Source: Echinometra lucunter | Lineage: Eukaryota; Echinodermata; Echinoidea; Camarodonta; Echinometridae | Direction of reading: 5' to 3' | Assembly: GCA_029962745.1 (NCBI GenBank) | Contig: CM057171.1 | Span: 22,738,637-22,802,636 of the forward strand | DNA length: 64,000 bases | Shown: in pieces, positions 48,347-59,141 of the stretch | Layout: each line of letters opens with the position of its first letter | Numbering within the stretch: the first letter of the stretch is position 1 | Program-made: the position numbers and the translations under genes | The notes under the pieces: generated by a model | What the model was told of the DNA's origin: nothing | The model's input: only the letters and a program-made list of their open reading frames with translations | Databases searched by the model: none

Positions 48347-48640
48347 GGCTCCTCCCCAATGAGAGTTGGCAATATGATAGGTGTTTACCTAAGAGAGTAC
48401 AGGCACGAATGGCCCCAAGTTGGAAAAGTCACTACAATCGAGGAGGAAAACATCACAGTCCACTGGTTTTCTGGAACGGCAACATCCACAAGAGGAGGAA
48501 AAGAACGGGAACCATACATTCAAACTATTCAATCATCAAGCATAATCACTTACCCGTTCTATCTCACTGGAACAGCCAAGCTTCCCCAGGTAGTACAGCG
48601 CCAGCTCAAGGAAAAGCAAGAAGAACTATACTCTCAGTAG
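48347..48640 (+). CDS. C-terminal exon with small beta-barrel-like segment, unknown (giant-element cargo)
   Basis: Open frame with IGVYLREYRHEWPQVGKVT, TIEEENITVHWFSGT, SIITYPFYLTGTAKLPQVVQ, ending QLKEKQEELYSQ and a stop at 48640. The pattern W-P-x-(I/V)-G-K-V…I-x-V-x-W-F-x-G-T resembles SH3/Tudor-like barrels that sit near the C-terminus of some transposon-encoded and chromatin proteins (resemblance, not identification). The in-frame stop at 48341 and the acceptor at 48314 (CTTAACTAG) are out of frame with it, so either the true acceptor is AAAAG at 48346 or there is a frameshift. ATTAAA signals follow at about 48890. Confidence 0.45.
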   Translation, partial: GSSPMRVGNMIGVYLREYRHEWPQVGKVTTIEEENITVHWFSGTATSTRGGKEREPYIQTIQSSSIITYPFYLTGTAKLPQVVQRQLKEKQEELYSQ

Positions 48641-48889
48641 TGAACTGAATTATACATCTACATTTTTCTTCCTCTGCAATATGCTGGAAACATATATGCT
48701 TTGTAGACATGCGTTTGAAGCTTACGAGTATTGTTTTTTTTGTAATCTTAAAAGGTTAGTATGCCTTTGCTACAATTCCACTGAGCAGAGAGTTAAAGGT
48801 AAACTGGAGTTGAGGCCTGGTGATCAAAATGTAAACGAAACTGTTCCAAAGAAACATGAAAAGTTAGATTAGTCCTATGTATATGTATT

Positions 48890-48990
48890 ATTAAATGTAT
48901 TATTAAAAAGCGCCTTGAGCATTCCACAGAGTGGACCTGGCGCTGTACAAATCACATTTATTATTATTATTATTATTACTATAAAATTGT
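48890..48990 (+). repeat. Short interspersed repeat 3' end with (TTA)n tail
   Basis: AAAAAGCGCCTTGAGCATTC … GGCGCTGTACAAATCACA is followed by (TTA)n. Same architecture as 15222-15300 in the opposite orientation. Confidence 0.6.
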
Positions 48991-49369
48991 TGGGAAATTC
49001 ACTCATTGGTCTTGAGATGAACTATACTGCCATGGTAACATCTTATTATGGCAATGAATCAGGGATATATGGCACATTGAACTAATATTTCATTTTTGAG
49101 CAGTGCTAATGAAATCTAGCACACATGTTGGTCTTATGGTGAAGATATGCAAGACATCATTTATGAATGTGTTGAAAACTGCATTGCTATGTTAAAACGC
49201 ATATATTAGAGCAGTGAATCAGAAATATTGCGGAACAGATTGATTTCTTATCTTTTGAGATATGAAAAGACGTGCAATAAATTTTTGAATGTGCCCAAAA
49301 CTGTTGCCATGGTAATGGCATATTGTTGTTGCAATAAATCAGTGTAAATAATGCATCAATAGATAGTAA

Positions 49370-49600
49370 CCACATGGGATAATTTTATCTCTTAAAAGCC
49401 CTACTTATCAATAGATACTAACTCCATGGGATAATTTTATCTCTTAAAAGCCCTACTTATCAATAGATAGTAACTCCATGGGATAATGTTATCTCTTGAA
49501 ATCCCCACCTGTCAATAAATAGTAACTCTTTGGGATAATTTTATCCCTTGAAAGCCCCACCTATCAATGGATAGTAACTCCATCAGATAAATTTATATGT
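49370..49600. repeat. Subterminal tandem array type B (right), inverted
   Basis: Four to five units of the reverse complement of the left type B repeat: CATGGGATAATTTTATCTCT then TAAAAGCCCTACTTATCAAT. Confidence 0.9.
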
Positions 49601-49960
49601 TGTAATCTCCTCTTAACAGTGCACAGTTCTTCCATCAGATAAATATATATCTTGTTACTGCCTCCTGTCAATAACAGGTACCTCCATCAGATAAATTTAT
49701 ATGTTGTTATTGCCTCCTGTTAATAGCAGGAACCTCAATCAGAAAAATTTATATTTTGTAACTGCCTCCTTACAGTAACCCGTACCACCATCAGATAAAT
49801 AATGAGCCTATCTATGACCGTTACCTCCATCAGATAAATTTGTATGTTGTCACTACTTCCTGTCAATAACCGGTACCTCAATCAGATGAATTTATATGTT
49901 GTAACTGCCTCCTGTCAATTACCGGTACATCCGTCAGATAAATTTATATCCTAAAGTAGA
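49560..49960. repeat. Subterminal tandem array type A (right), inverted
   Basis: Seven to eight degenerate units of about 52 bp, core CATCAGATAAATTTATATGT then TGTAACTGCCTCCTGTCAAT and AACCGGTACCTC. Confidence 0.9.
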
Positions 49961-49961
49961 T

Positions 49962-51388
49962 ATAAGAAGGCAATAAATGTCCATGAATTTGGTATCTATG
50001 CAAAGCATATGCTATTCATAAGGTGTTTATTCACATGGCAAATCACAAAAGTCTTCTTGCTCCTGGATATCCTTAACTGAAATGTCGAGGAATACCCTCT
50101 TCAGTCAGCCTGGAAAACCAGTCGCGGAACGAGTCCACTATACGTGACGTCACGAAAGGGGATAAGTATATTTACATACCCGGATGTTCCATACAAAGCA
50201 TGTACATAGAGAGAGAGAGAGATTTTTTTAGTTTTGTTTTTTTTTCCAAAGCCAGAAAAGTCATATAATTCAGAACTCTATGATCAATGCTTTCCATTCT
50301 TCTTGTAGTTCATAGTGTGAATATCAATTATCTGGTTTAGAATTATGATATATGCATGCTAACAATGCGAAATTAATTGATATTTTCACCATTATTCTTT
50401 TGGTGTGTGTCAAATTTGGTAAGATTACGAGAGAGCTTGCTCTGAAAGTGGATCCGGCCAGCCGGTCGTACAGAAAGTGCATGAAGAACGTAGGAAGCGC
50501 GTGTGTTTATAGTATAGCATGGTGTGTAGCGCGTTTGTCGAAAACAAAAAGTTTTTCGTATAGTAAGTGTGTGTACCCAGCGAGCTTGGGTTGGTGGCTT
50601 GCATAAGCCAGTGCAATATCTATCAAGCCACCGCCGGGTGTAGCCGGCTGGTCTCCAAGCCGAGAATCCGCTCTCTGCAAAAACGTCCAGGAAGGAGTCG
50701 AATCATTCGCGGATGAATATCGTTCAACAACGACGTCGTCAGCTGGAGGTCTCTGTATCAAGTTTGATATATATTTTTTGAATGGTTTGCTGTTTTTTAG
50801 GCTTACTGCATCCTTTTGAGGCAGTCACACATATGAATGATAAGTATGATCATAGTTCTAGGAATTACTGATTCACATAATTGATCCTGCAGACCAACGA
50901 AACCCATCTAACATTTACTATTCGTACGTGTAGGTTCGATGGTGATTGCTCCTTGAGAGTAAACTCGCCTTAAACTCTACAAAAAGGAAACTGTGACCAT
51001 AATTATGAAAAAAATAGCTACAGAATATGTTGTTGCGTGTCCCTTCATTCAAATAAAAAAACATAAAGTCTTTCACATTATCCAATTTGCGAATTTACAA
51101 TGACAATCTAAACTCTTTATGAGAAGGCACTTTTACATAGGCACAGCATTGCCACTACTTCCACCGGCGCATGCAATCCCCTTTCGTGACGTCACCATCG
51201 AGGCCTTGGCTTCTGCGTGCGACCCAGCGTTTCTGACTTCGAGATTTTGTTGAGTTTAGTCGACGCTTAAATTCATCATTCTGAACTTGTTTTGTGGTTG
51301 AACACTACTCAATATTATTTTTGGGGTTGATAGCTTTCCATTGATGTAATTATCTCAATATCTATGTTCGCTTTCTTATATAAACTTT
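49962..51388. other. Insertion of about 1.4 kb splitting the right arm
   Basis: Absent from the left arm, so inserted later. It contains inverted copies of GTGACGTCACGAAAGGGGAT (50149-50168; 51177-51196) about 1 kb apart, suggesting a non-autonomous transposon or a duplicated promoter-like piece. A GC-richer core (50440-50760) has open frames on both strands with no known domain. Confidence 0.45.
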
Positions 51389-52035
51389 AATGAGCCTATC
51401 AATAACCGTTACCTCCATCAGATGAATTTATATGCTTTTATATGTTCTAACTCCAAGGTGTTTCTGTTATTACACCCTCCCCCAAACTTGTTGAACCTTA
51501 TGAATTAATGAACGTGTCTGCGTTAAAAGTTTACTAAAGAAAAAGGTCATTATGCGTCTTCCTATTGATTTCAATGCTTCCCTTTTTTTTTCGTTGTGTA
51601 TGCTGAATATGTGCGAGTAAAAGTATTGTGAATTTAAGGAAGAGATGTGGATGAGTGTTACCTGGTATTCAGAGCAAAGTTAATGCCAGTATGTGTGAAG
51701 AACAGTTGATGCTAGTGATAGTGAGGGCGTGTGTCTATTGAAATGAGTGGTATTGATATAACTGAATGTAGGAAAGTAAATTGCGTGATAACACATTCCA
51801 TCAAGTGACTTTCAACAAAAAGAAAATTAAAACGGTGTTCTTGGTTTAGTGGTTTAAACTCTGTTTAGGTGGAAAATACTAAACGTTGATGTTCTATAAC
51901 GTTTATAAATGTAGTAAGTTACATTAAAACTGATCCAGAAATGGAAACTAGGCAGAAAATGCCCGGGAATGAATTTTTAAAAGTTTTGAACAAAAAATGA
52001 ACAAAAAATTTTTCATTTTGAAATGATTTTCTGTT
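51389..52035. repeat. Giant element, right TIR outer unique domain
   Basis: Inverted counterpart of 25076-25640. Landmarks: AACTCCAAGGTGTTTCTGTT, AACAGTTGATGCTAGTGATAG, TTAGTGGTTTAAACTCTGTT. Confidence 0.8.
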
Positions 52036-52371
52036 TTATTTCTAAAACGAATTAAACCGTTCTAAATAATAATGATTAAAAAAGCAATAATGAAACCATT
52101 TTTTTTTTATTAAGGTAGAGTTTTTGTAATTAATATAAAGGATGATGCGTACGTTCGGGAACACTGTGATGCGCAAATTTGAACAAAAAATGAACAAAAA
52201 ATTTTTCATTTTGAAATGATTTTCTGTTTTATTTCTAAAACGAATTAAACCGTTCTAAATAATAATGATTAAAAAAACAATAATGAAACCATTTTTTTTT
52301 ATTAAGGTAGAGTTTTTGTAATTAATATAAAGGATGATGCGTACGTTCGGGAACACTGTGATGCGCAAATT
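51986..52371. repeat. 193 bp tandem duplication spanning the element/flank junction
   Basis: TTGAACAAAAAATGAACAAA through GTGATGCGCAAATT occurs twice (51986-52178 and 52179-52371), nearly identical. Each copy holds the TIR tip plus about 140 bp of SRCR-unit intron, so the duplication happened after insertion. Confidence 0.9.
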
Positions 52372-52740
52372 GAAACATTTTTTTTTTCAAATATGATATC
52401 ACCTCCTTGTTTATTTTGTAGAACGATTATTTGATCATTGCATTATTGCTTTATATATATATTTTTTTCAAACATCTCACCTGGATTGTTGCATCCGACG
52501 AATGCAAACCATTTGTTTGACAATGAAGAATACGTGCAGGTTCGGTGGTCCGCAATCCCGTAAACACAACTCGACACTTGTGTCATACTGTACGAGCTGC
52601 TATATGTATAGACATCACACCAGTTAAACTCCCCGAATCCAAGCTGACGACAGATGCTCGCCGGCTTCAAATACGTAGACCAATCAGACCAATAATCATA
52701 GTACAGTATACTCTATTTGCCACTTGTTGATTGACCTGTA
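52035..52740 (-). repeat. Right half of SRCR-type repeat unit 2
   Basis: Matches 4170-4700 (e.g. TTTGTAGAACGAT, CAAACATCTCACCT, GTTTGACA-TGAAGAATACGTG). Completes the unit whose left half is at 24955-25075. Confidence 0.65.
52481..52700 (-). CDS. SRCR-like domain exon (second intact copy)
   Basis: The minus-strand frame reads YDYWSDWSTYLKPASICRQL, GFGEFNWCDVYTYSSSYSM, and ends CTYSSLSNKWFAFVGCNNPG at a good donor (CCAG/GTGAGA) at 52481. Same core (SICRQLGFG) as the 4.4 kb exon, with about 75% amino-acid identity by eye and no internal stop. A stop lies just upstream of YYDYW at about 52712, so the acceptor must lie between the two or the exon is damaged at its 5' end. SRCR modules bind ligands outside the cell. 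Possible upstream exon of the same minus-strand gene as 4.4 kb. Confidence 0.5.
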
Positions 52741-52868
52741 CCTGAACTTCATTTGAATAATTGTCTAACATTACGATGATGAAACAGAAAATATATATTG
52801 CTTGAGATTATCACGATGATGAAACAGGTGAAAGCATGGGCGTCAATCCAGGGGGACAGGGGGGACAC

Positions 52869-52950
52869 CCCCCCCCCCCCAAAGAAAATATATTGAAGGG
52901 TGGGGGCCAAAATAGGGCATGCCTCCCCCCCCCCAAAAAAAAAAAAAATG
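52869..52950. repeat. Poly-C / poly-A tracts, near-palindrome
   Basis: GGGGGACAGGGGGGACAC, C-run, AAAG, then CCTCCCCCCCCCC and an A-run. Low complexity. Confidence 0.8.
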
Positions 52951-53155
52951 GAAGCCTTGTTACATTAAGCCCTGTAAAGGACAACTTCTGATAACACACT
53001 TAGATACGCTCTATGATTTTCATTGGCGAGAACTCGCATTATTATATATCATCAACTATTTTTATAAGGTGCCCAAACAGAGTAAATTTCGCCTCATATG
53101 CCTTGTGTATTTTGGCGTCGAAATAACACTGCTACCAGGAAAGAGAATGTATATT

Positions 53156-53818
53156 TGTGACCCGCCGCCTCAAAAAACACCAATAAGTCGCCCAAATTCA
53201 TTTCATTTTTTATGGTTGATCTGAAAGTAAAGATTCTCAGCTTTCCAATGGTATTTGACTCATCCAAATTGGTCCACAATAACCCTCTCAAATTCACATT
53301 ATTTAATTAGGGAACCAATAACCTCCATTCAAAGAAAACAGTCTTTAAGTTCGGAACAATAGAGCGCACGGGAGCGCACTATGCGGTCTTTTGTTTGTGA
53401 GGGAGCGCAGGAGCGTATTCAATAGTCCATGGCAAACTGGAATGAAGGGATTATCAGATCAGGCTAAAACTTGGCACACCTAAGGACTAGGACCTATTCG
53501 TTATTTTCACTAAAATCCAGTTCAATACCTTGATGATTTTTTAACTTAGATGGGAATGAATGAAGGCGTTATAACAGCGCCCTAACACTCCACGAGGAGG
53601 TAAAATTGTATCACGCGAAAATGAGGAGTCATTTTGAAATTGCTAAAAGAAAAACATATTTTGGAGCATGGAACTTTGGAACATGATAGAATGATAATGA
53701 AAGTACCCATTTCTATCAAAAACAGGAAATTGACCAATCCAACCAAAATTACATTTTTGGCTCTTTTCTTAGTTGCGATGCATGCGACTTATTGGTGCTT
53801 TTGAGCCGGAGAGTCACA
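53156..53818. mobile_element. MITE family A, copy 2
   Basis: Starts TGTGACCCGCCGCCTCAAAA and ends GCTTTTGAGCCGGAGAGTCACA-like. Homologous end to end with 516-1229 (e.g. GATTCTCAGCTTTCCAATGG in both). Shorter because it lacks the A-run expansions. Confidence 0.8.
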
Positions 53819-53820
53819 TT

Positions 53821-54400
53821 TTTCCTCGCTCGCTGCGCTTACTCGTATTATATGTCCATACAGGATGTTTTAGAAAAGCAAACACATACAAGTGAGATGA
53901 ACAAATATACTATTTAGATATCTTTAGACCCAGCATATATTTTGATGAAGAATTATCATTGCTACCATAAACAAGTATATATACATATTTTTTTCTCGAT
54001 TGCCGCGCTCGCTCGTATAATATTAAGATATGGTCTTTTGATAGCAAAGATATTAGGTAAGAGAGGTCACCAAATATGTCAAAATAGTTATCTTAAAGGC
54101 CAATCGTGTAGTTTGATGAAAAACTTTCACTTCCACCTTGAAAAGGAGTATATAAAACAATATGTTGTTTTCCTCGCTCGCTACGCTCGCCCGTATAATA
54201 TTAGGATTTAGGATGGTCTTTGAAAGCGAATGAATTAGGCGAGAGAAGTGACAAAATATATAATTTAGATATCCTTAAGCCCATCATGTAGTTGGATTAA
54301 TAACTATCACTTCGACGAAAGGGAATGCATATTTTCCTCGATCGCTGCGCTCGCTCGTATTACATTTAGATACAGGATGTTTTCGTAAAACAAACACATT
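53821..54400. repeat. Tandem array of about 170 bp units with CGCTCGCT motifs
   Basis: Units begin at about 53821, 53992, 54169 and 54335, each with a TCGCTGCGCTCGCTCGTAT-type head. Inside follow ATTTAGATATCTTTA and an AACTATCACTTC-like segment in the same order. Diverged about 20-30% by eye. Unit length is close to one nucleosome, and the array starts right at the right end of MITE A. Confidence 0.75.
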
Positions 54401-54404
54401 ACCC

Positions 54405-55320
54405 TGATGGCAGAGACTGGTAAGAATAACATCATATTTACGTCTTTTTAAAGTCATACTCTTATTTACGTATTATATATACGTCTTTAAGACGATACTT
54501 TGCACCAGCACACGACGTAAAATAAGACGTCATATTTTTACGTCAATTTTACATCAAAAAACCGTCTTTAAGACCCAAAGGAAGCTCACAGACTGGTAAA
54601 AATCACATCATAAAGACGTCAAAGCTTCAAAGCTGCTTTATAAAATATTTTAGAATGTATTCAACATTATGTTGTTTTCTCTTGGTTAATGTTCTAGCCT
54701 GCAGATCGTCCTATACTAACCCTATATCCTAACATCCTACATCCTATACCTAACTACTGATGCATTGTATCGGCATTACTATATATATGGACTGTAGTGT
54801 AGTACTTGAAAAAAACAGAAATTACAATTTCTTGATACATTCTGAAATACCATGCCCATGACATTAACTGAATGGTGTTCAACATGGAAGTACATTGTTC
54901 ATTAAATCAGCAGTGCAATCATTGAATAAAATGTTGAAATTCAAATGTTATCTTCCTTTTTTTAAAATTTAGTCATTTCTGGTCATTCATGAATATTCAT
55001 GAATCACGATCAACTATTACAGTCATATCACGACGTAAAACTGACGTAAACACGTCATATTATGGTCTTCAAAAAGCTGTTATAAAGTGGGAAATAACTG
55101 ACGTAAAAATACGTCTTTTTCTGGTCTTTAAAAAAGACATTAAAGAGTGGTAAATATTTGACGTAAAATATGTGTCATCTTATGTTCAAACAAAATTTGA
55201 GAAAATTTTGGTTATATAAAGCTGTCTTAAGGTTGTCGGTAAAATAGTCGTGTATACGACATATGACGTGTGGACCAGTTTATGACCAGTTCTTGACGTC
55301 TTAAAGACGTCCGTTTGCTA
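54405..55320. repeat. Dispersed ACGTC-rich repeat, copy 2 (longer)
   Basis: Dense in ACGTC/GACGT words (e.g. TTTACGTCTTTTTAAAGTC, AAATAAGACGTC, ACGTAAAATAAGACGTC, and 55020-55320). The left part is inverted relative to 12030-12215. No coding potential. Confidence 0.6.
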
Positions 55321-58240
55321 TTTACTACTAAATTTAGAAGGAAAATATGATAGAGGCACACAATTGAACATGCCTAGTATGCTTTATACGGTTGAATTCA
55401 TCGTCGTTGGTCGTCGGTTAATCGGTGGCATTGTTGTCGGCAATCGGGCCTCTACACCTTCCATTGACAAATTTCTAGCGACGCCCCTAAGCTTAGCTTA
55501 GGGCACAAACATCCAAAATTGTAATAGGAACTAAATTGAAGCAATGAGGATATATTTCGTTTTTCCCCAAAAAACTCTCATTTCAGGCAGGGCATACAAA
55601 ATGTGTTGTAAATATAAAGTCTTATCTATTCTCATATAAGAATCCTGTTAATGTTTCACTTTTGACTTTTTTTTTCTCTCTCTAAGAGTATATAGGTCTG
55701 ATTACAGCTCAAACATACACTGAAATTATAGCTTCATGTATAGGGGAAAACTACAAGCTTGACTGATGAAAGTAACAATGATAAGGAGGCACTCTGAAAT
55801 AATTTTCAAACATCTTTACCACCACAAGCTTGGGATAATGCAAATAATATGGTCTTCACAAAAGAAATTACCATATTTTGCTCGCTCGTATGTAAGTAAT
55901 CAGGACAGTTTTTACAACTACCAAGTAATCATTACGTATAGGACAAAAACGTGTAAAATAAACGATCCTAAAAAATGTATTCCAGAGAATGGACGGTACT
56001 TTCCAATCATTCTGTGTTCCCACTTTGTTAATGCCCATATTTTAAAGAATGCCCTTTTCGATTGTACCTCCCCTCACACTGATATCGCCGCCCTCGCCCC
56101 CACCCCCCCCCCCCAAAAAATACAACTAACTCGTGTGTGTGTGTCTGTGTGTGTGTGTCTCAACAAGTTTTTGGACTATGTCCCCCAACTGGAAAACGGA
56201 TTGACGCCCATGGTTGAAACATATTGTTTGACATTATCACGTTATTAGACAAATATCGACAACAGTAACTGCAATACAGCCACGGTAATAACCCCTGTTT
56301 TATAAATACGATGCAACATTGAAGCTTGGAGAGATCGGCATAAGTTATTTAAATGAAATATTACCAAACTCTTGACATCAGTTTCAAATCGTTGTCACAG
56401 ATAAACGTTAAAAATCAACAATAATATTTATTTTCCCCAGTTACTTCGAGGAGCTTCCAAAGTAAAATTGTTTATCGTTGTATCCTAGTTTCAAGATCGA
56501 GCGTCTTTGAAATTACAGCAGGTGTGTAGCGTGCCTATAAAGCGATTGCTAGAGCTGGCATCTTTTTCAATGAATAGTGTTTTTTTTTTTTTCTCCACGT
56601 ACCTCTTGCCTATGGTAGCGTATGCTAATTGATCAGTAGGTGTATCAGTATTAAACCACTCAATGTTAGCATTTTCTGTTCCTACTGACAAAACGTAAAT
56701 TTAGAGTAACCCGTGAGTGTATGAATTAAGAAAGGAAATAAGGGTAAAGGTCACAAGCCACGCCCGTAGTGCTTGGTCGGGCAAGGCTGTTAGTGATTTT
56801 GTACAGTGAAAGGGGCATTACGTGTGTTTTTTTTTTTGTGTGTGTGTGTGTGTGTTTTTTGGTTTTGGGGGTTTTTTGCCTTGGTTGGATTGAGTTGTGT
56901 TCTCTTCAGTTGTGCCAGAATGAAAAAGCTGTTATATTGCCTTTACTAGCCAGAGGCCGCCTGTACTGTTAGATGTCGAACATGGGATTCGTTTTTTGTA
57001 ATCGACTTACTCTCTAGTGAGGAATGCTCACATGCGGTGGTAAGCATAGATTTAAATATTTTATCATTTCGGGTTGGCATAAATGTGCAGGAATGTTATT
57101 CTTAGAAGACTGAAATAAGCATGATTACCTTTTATACCGGGAAAATGTTATGAAAGTATAAATAAACAATGTCATTGAATACTGTGGAATTAATTATAGA
57201 AGAGAAGAAAAGTGTAATTAATTGATAATAATATTGTAAGCTATGAAACATTACAATTATCAAACTGTATAACAGGGAGTAACATGATGATTGAGGTGTG
57301 TATGTGTCTGAATGTGAGTGTTTGAAGGGAATTGGTAAAGAAGTGATAAAGTTTATGGAAGAATGTTCGACTTACTGTTTTTTTCGAACAGAGTTTTATT
57401 TACGGAATTGAACTGCTCTCCCTTGGAGTCCACCCGACAGTAGGTCTACATAAACCGACTTGTTTGATGAGAGTCAAACGTCAGAGCTCATGGCGTGTCG
57501 TAGCCAGTGGTCGTCTTTGATGAGTCATCGCCAGTGGTCATCGTGAATCGTCGACCATGACGCCGTCATCGTCTCCTTGTTCAGGCATCCTCGTTTGACT
57601 ACAGAGCCTTAGTGACTTTTTATTCGCAGTCGTACTGAGCCCCTACCGCAAACTGATATATCCTCAGGTTTGTTTGTTCCAAATATTTATTGGCATTCTC
57701 TGCTTGCATAAATGGAATGGTGTGTGTGGATGCTTGGTTAATGAGTCCGTGCTAGTTTCAGACTAATGATCAATTATTGCCTTACCGGTTTGTAGGTACT
57801 AAAGTAAAATTCACCCTTTCTTATGTTACATCACAAAGTGTGAAACAAACAAGTTATTTCGCTTTGTGCAATATTGGTTTGTATATGAGCTTTTGAGATT
57901 GCAAATTTGTGGAAGAAAATGAATATGAATGGATTAAAATACTTAAACTACTAAATTCAAAGTCGTAAAGCATGTTTGTAGCGTCCTAGTCCTAAGTTTT
58001 CCTTAACTAAATTTTCATTGGTTCTTAACAGGGCCGTGACAATCGTTAATAGTATCTTGGTCTTATTTCAGTTGTCGGTCAAATTCTTGGTTTAAGCCGT
58101 TAAGTGTTTCATTTCTCGTAAAACAAACACGTTACAACATCTAAAAAATAAATTGGCAATAAATGGTAAGTACAAATACGAAACCTAACATGATTATACA
58201 AAAAATAAGCAAACATGAGAAGTGAGGAACTTAACGAAGC
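55320..58240. other. Intergenic, no confident gene; possible 5' exon near 57.4-57.67 kb
   Basis: Simple tracts at 56098-56118 (C/A) and 56137-56158, 56836-56857 (GT). A GC-richer island at 57420-57668 contains GCCAGTGGTCGTC / GCCAGTGGTCATC direct repeats and ends at CCTCAG/GTTTGT, a usable donor. It could be a non-coding first exon, weakly supported. The 160-codon frame at 55766-56248 crosses repeats and shows no domain. Confidence 0.3.
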
Positions 58241-59095
58241 AGACCTTACAAAAAAGCAGCCCCTCGGTGATTAAGTATTTTGTCAACCAAAATGAAAACG
58301 ATATAAACGCAACAAAAAGTACCCCCCCCAAAAAAAAAAAAAAAAAAAAAAAAAAAATGTTGCAACTTTCTATCGAAGAGGTTTTGAGCAAAATGACTTG
58401 GCACGAATGTTCCTATACTAAATTACCAACTTCTGAGTGAAAATAAGACTGACCCGTCAAGTCATGCATGAGTAAGCAGGCACTCAAGTTAATTTTTGCC
58501 TATTTTTTGTCATTGATGGTTATTGTTCATTCTATTGTGAGTTTTTCAGAAAAGTAGACACATATCTTCCTGAAGTCACTAACAGGATCTCACACCAGAT
58601 TCAGTATCTAGTGGGGCACGGAGCAAGGATAAAGCGCTAAACTTTCTTCTCATTTTCATAATTTTCTTTTCTCCATTAGGAAAATCCCTCGTTTGAAATA
58701 GACCCCACCACTTTAGTACACGATCCTATGCATTTTAGGTGGGGTATAGCTACCCGCTATGCAAAAGGCACGTTAAAAGTGTTATCAGTACTAGCATCTT
58801 CGCACGAGAAGTGGTGGTTTTGGATTACACCTGCACTCCTCATAATCTTACGTAATAGTGTTAACAAACTCTTAACACCGCACTGCCTGAAAGGAAATGT
58901 GAAGTAGGAAATACATCTTTTACTTGTTTTAAGATATTGCCATGTCCAAAAGTTATTCATAATTTAGATGAAATCCAACATTAATCTTCGAACGAAGCAA
59001 AATGACCCAGAAATTGCGATTCTAGCAACATTGTTCATAAACTAGCCCGTCGCGCGTGCACTAGACATATGTAGCTCCGTGTGTGTTTCTCTTTC

Positions 59096-59141
59096 CCCCT
59101 TCCTCTCTCGCTCTCTCTCTCTTTCTCTCTCTCTCTCTCTT
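59096..59141. repeat. (CT)n microsatellite
   Basis: CT-repeat with short interruptions. Confidence 0.9.

Larger units (their letters stand above)
25076..52035. mobile_element. Giant (27 kb) foldback-type transposon with long tandem-repeat TIRs
   Basis: Two inverted arms (25076-26900 and 49360-52035) bracket 22.5 kb. Outermost bases AACAG…CTGTT pair, and the flanks show a possible TTAT duplication. Outer 0.55 kb of each arm is unique and about 85% alike by eye (e.g. CCACCTAAACAGAGTTTAAA against its complement). Inner parts are two classes of about 50 bp tandem repeat. The flanks are two halves of one SRCR-type unit, whole at 4.07-4.7 kb. Cargo: candidate exons on both strands, plus later nested insertions. 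Long TIRs made partly of tandem repeats are known from sea urchin TU, Drosophila FB and Galileo (P superfamily) elements. Calling it one element, rather than two solo arms, is inference. Confidence 0.6.

Noticed and set aside
50352..50761. Overlapping frames on both strands at 50.4-50.8 kb
   Set aside because: Opposing frames of similar length in a GC-richer insertion, with no motif to choose between them.
25076..52035. Giant element as a Maverick/Polinton
   Set aside because: No protein-primed DNA polymerase, integrase, ATPase or capsid-like frame could be seen. Arms made of tandem repeats are not the usual Polinton ends.
55766..56248. 160-codon plus-strand frame
   Set aside because: Runs through C/A and (GT)n tracts; no recognisable motif or convincing splice context.
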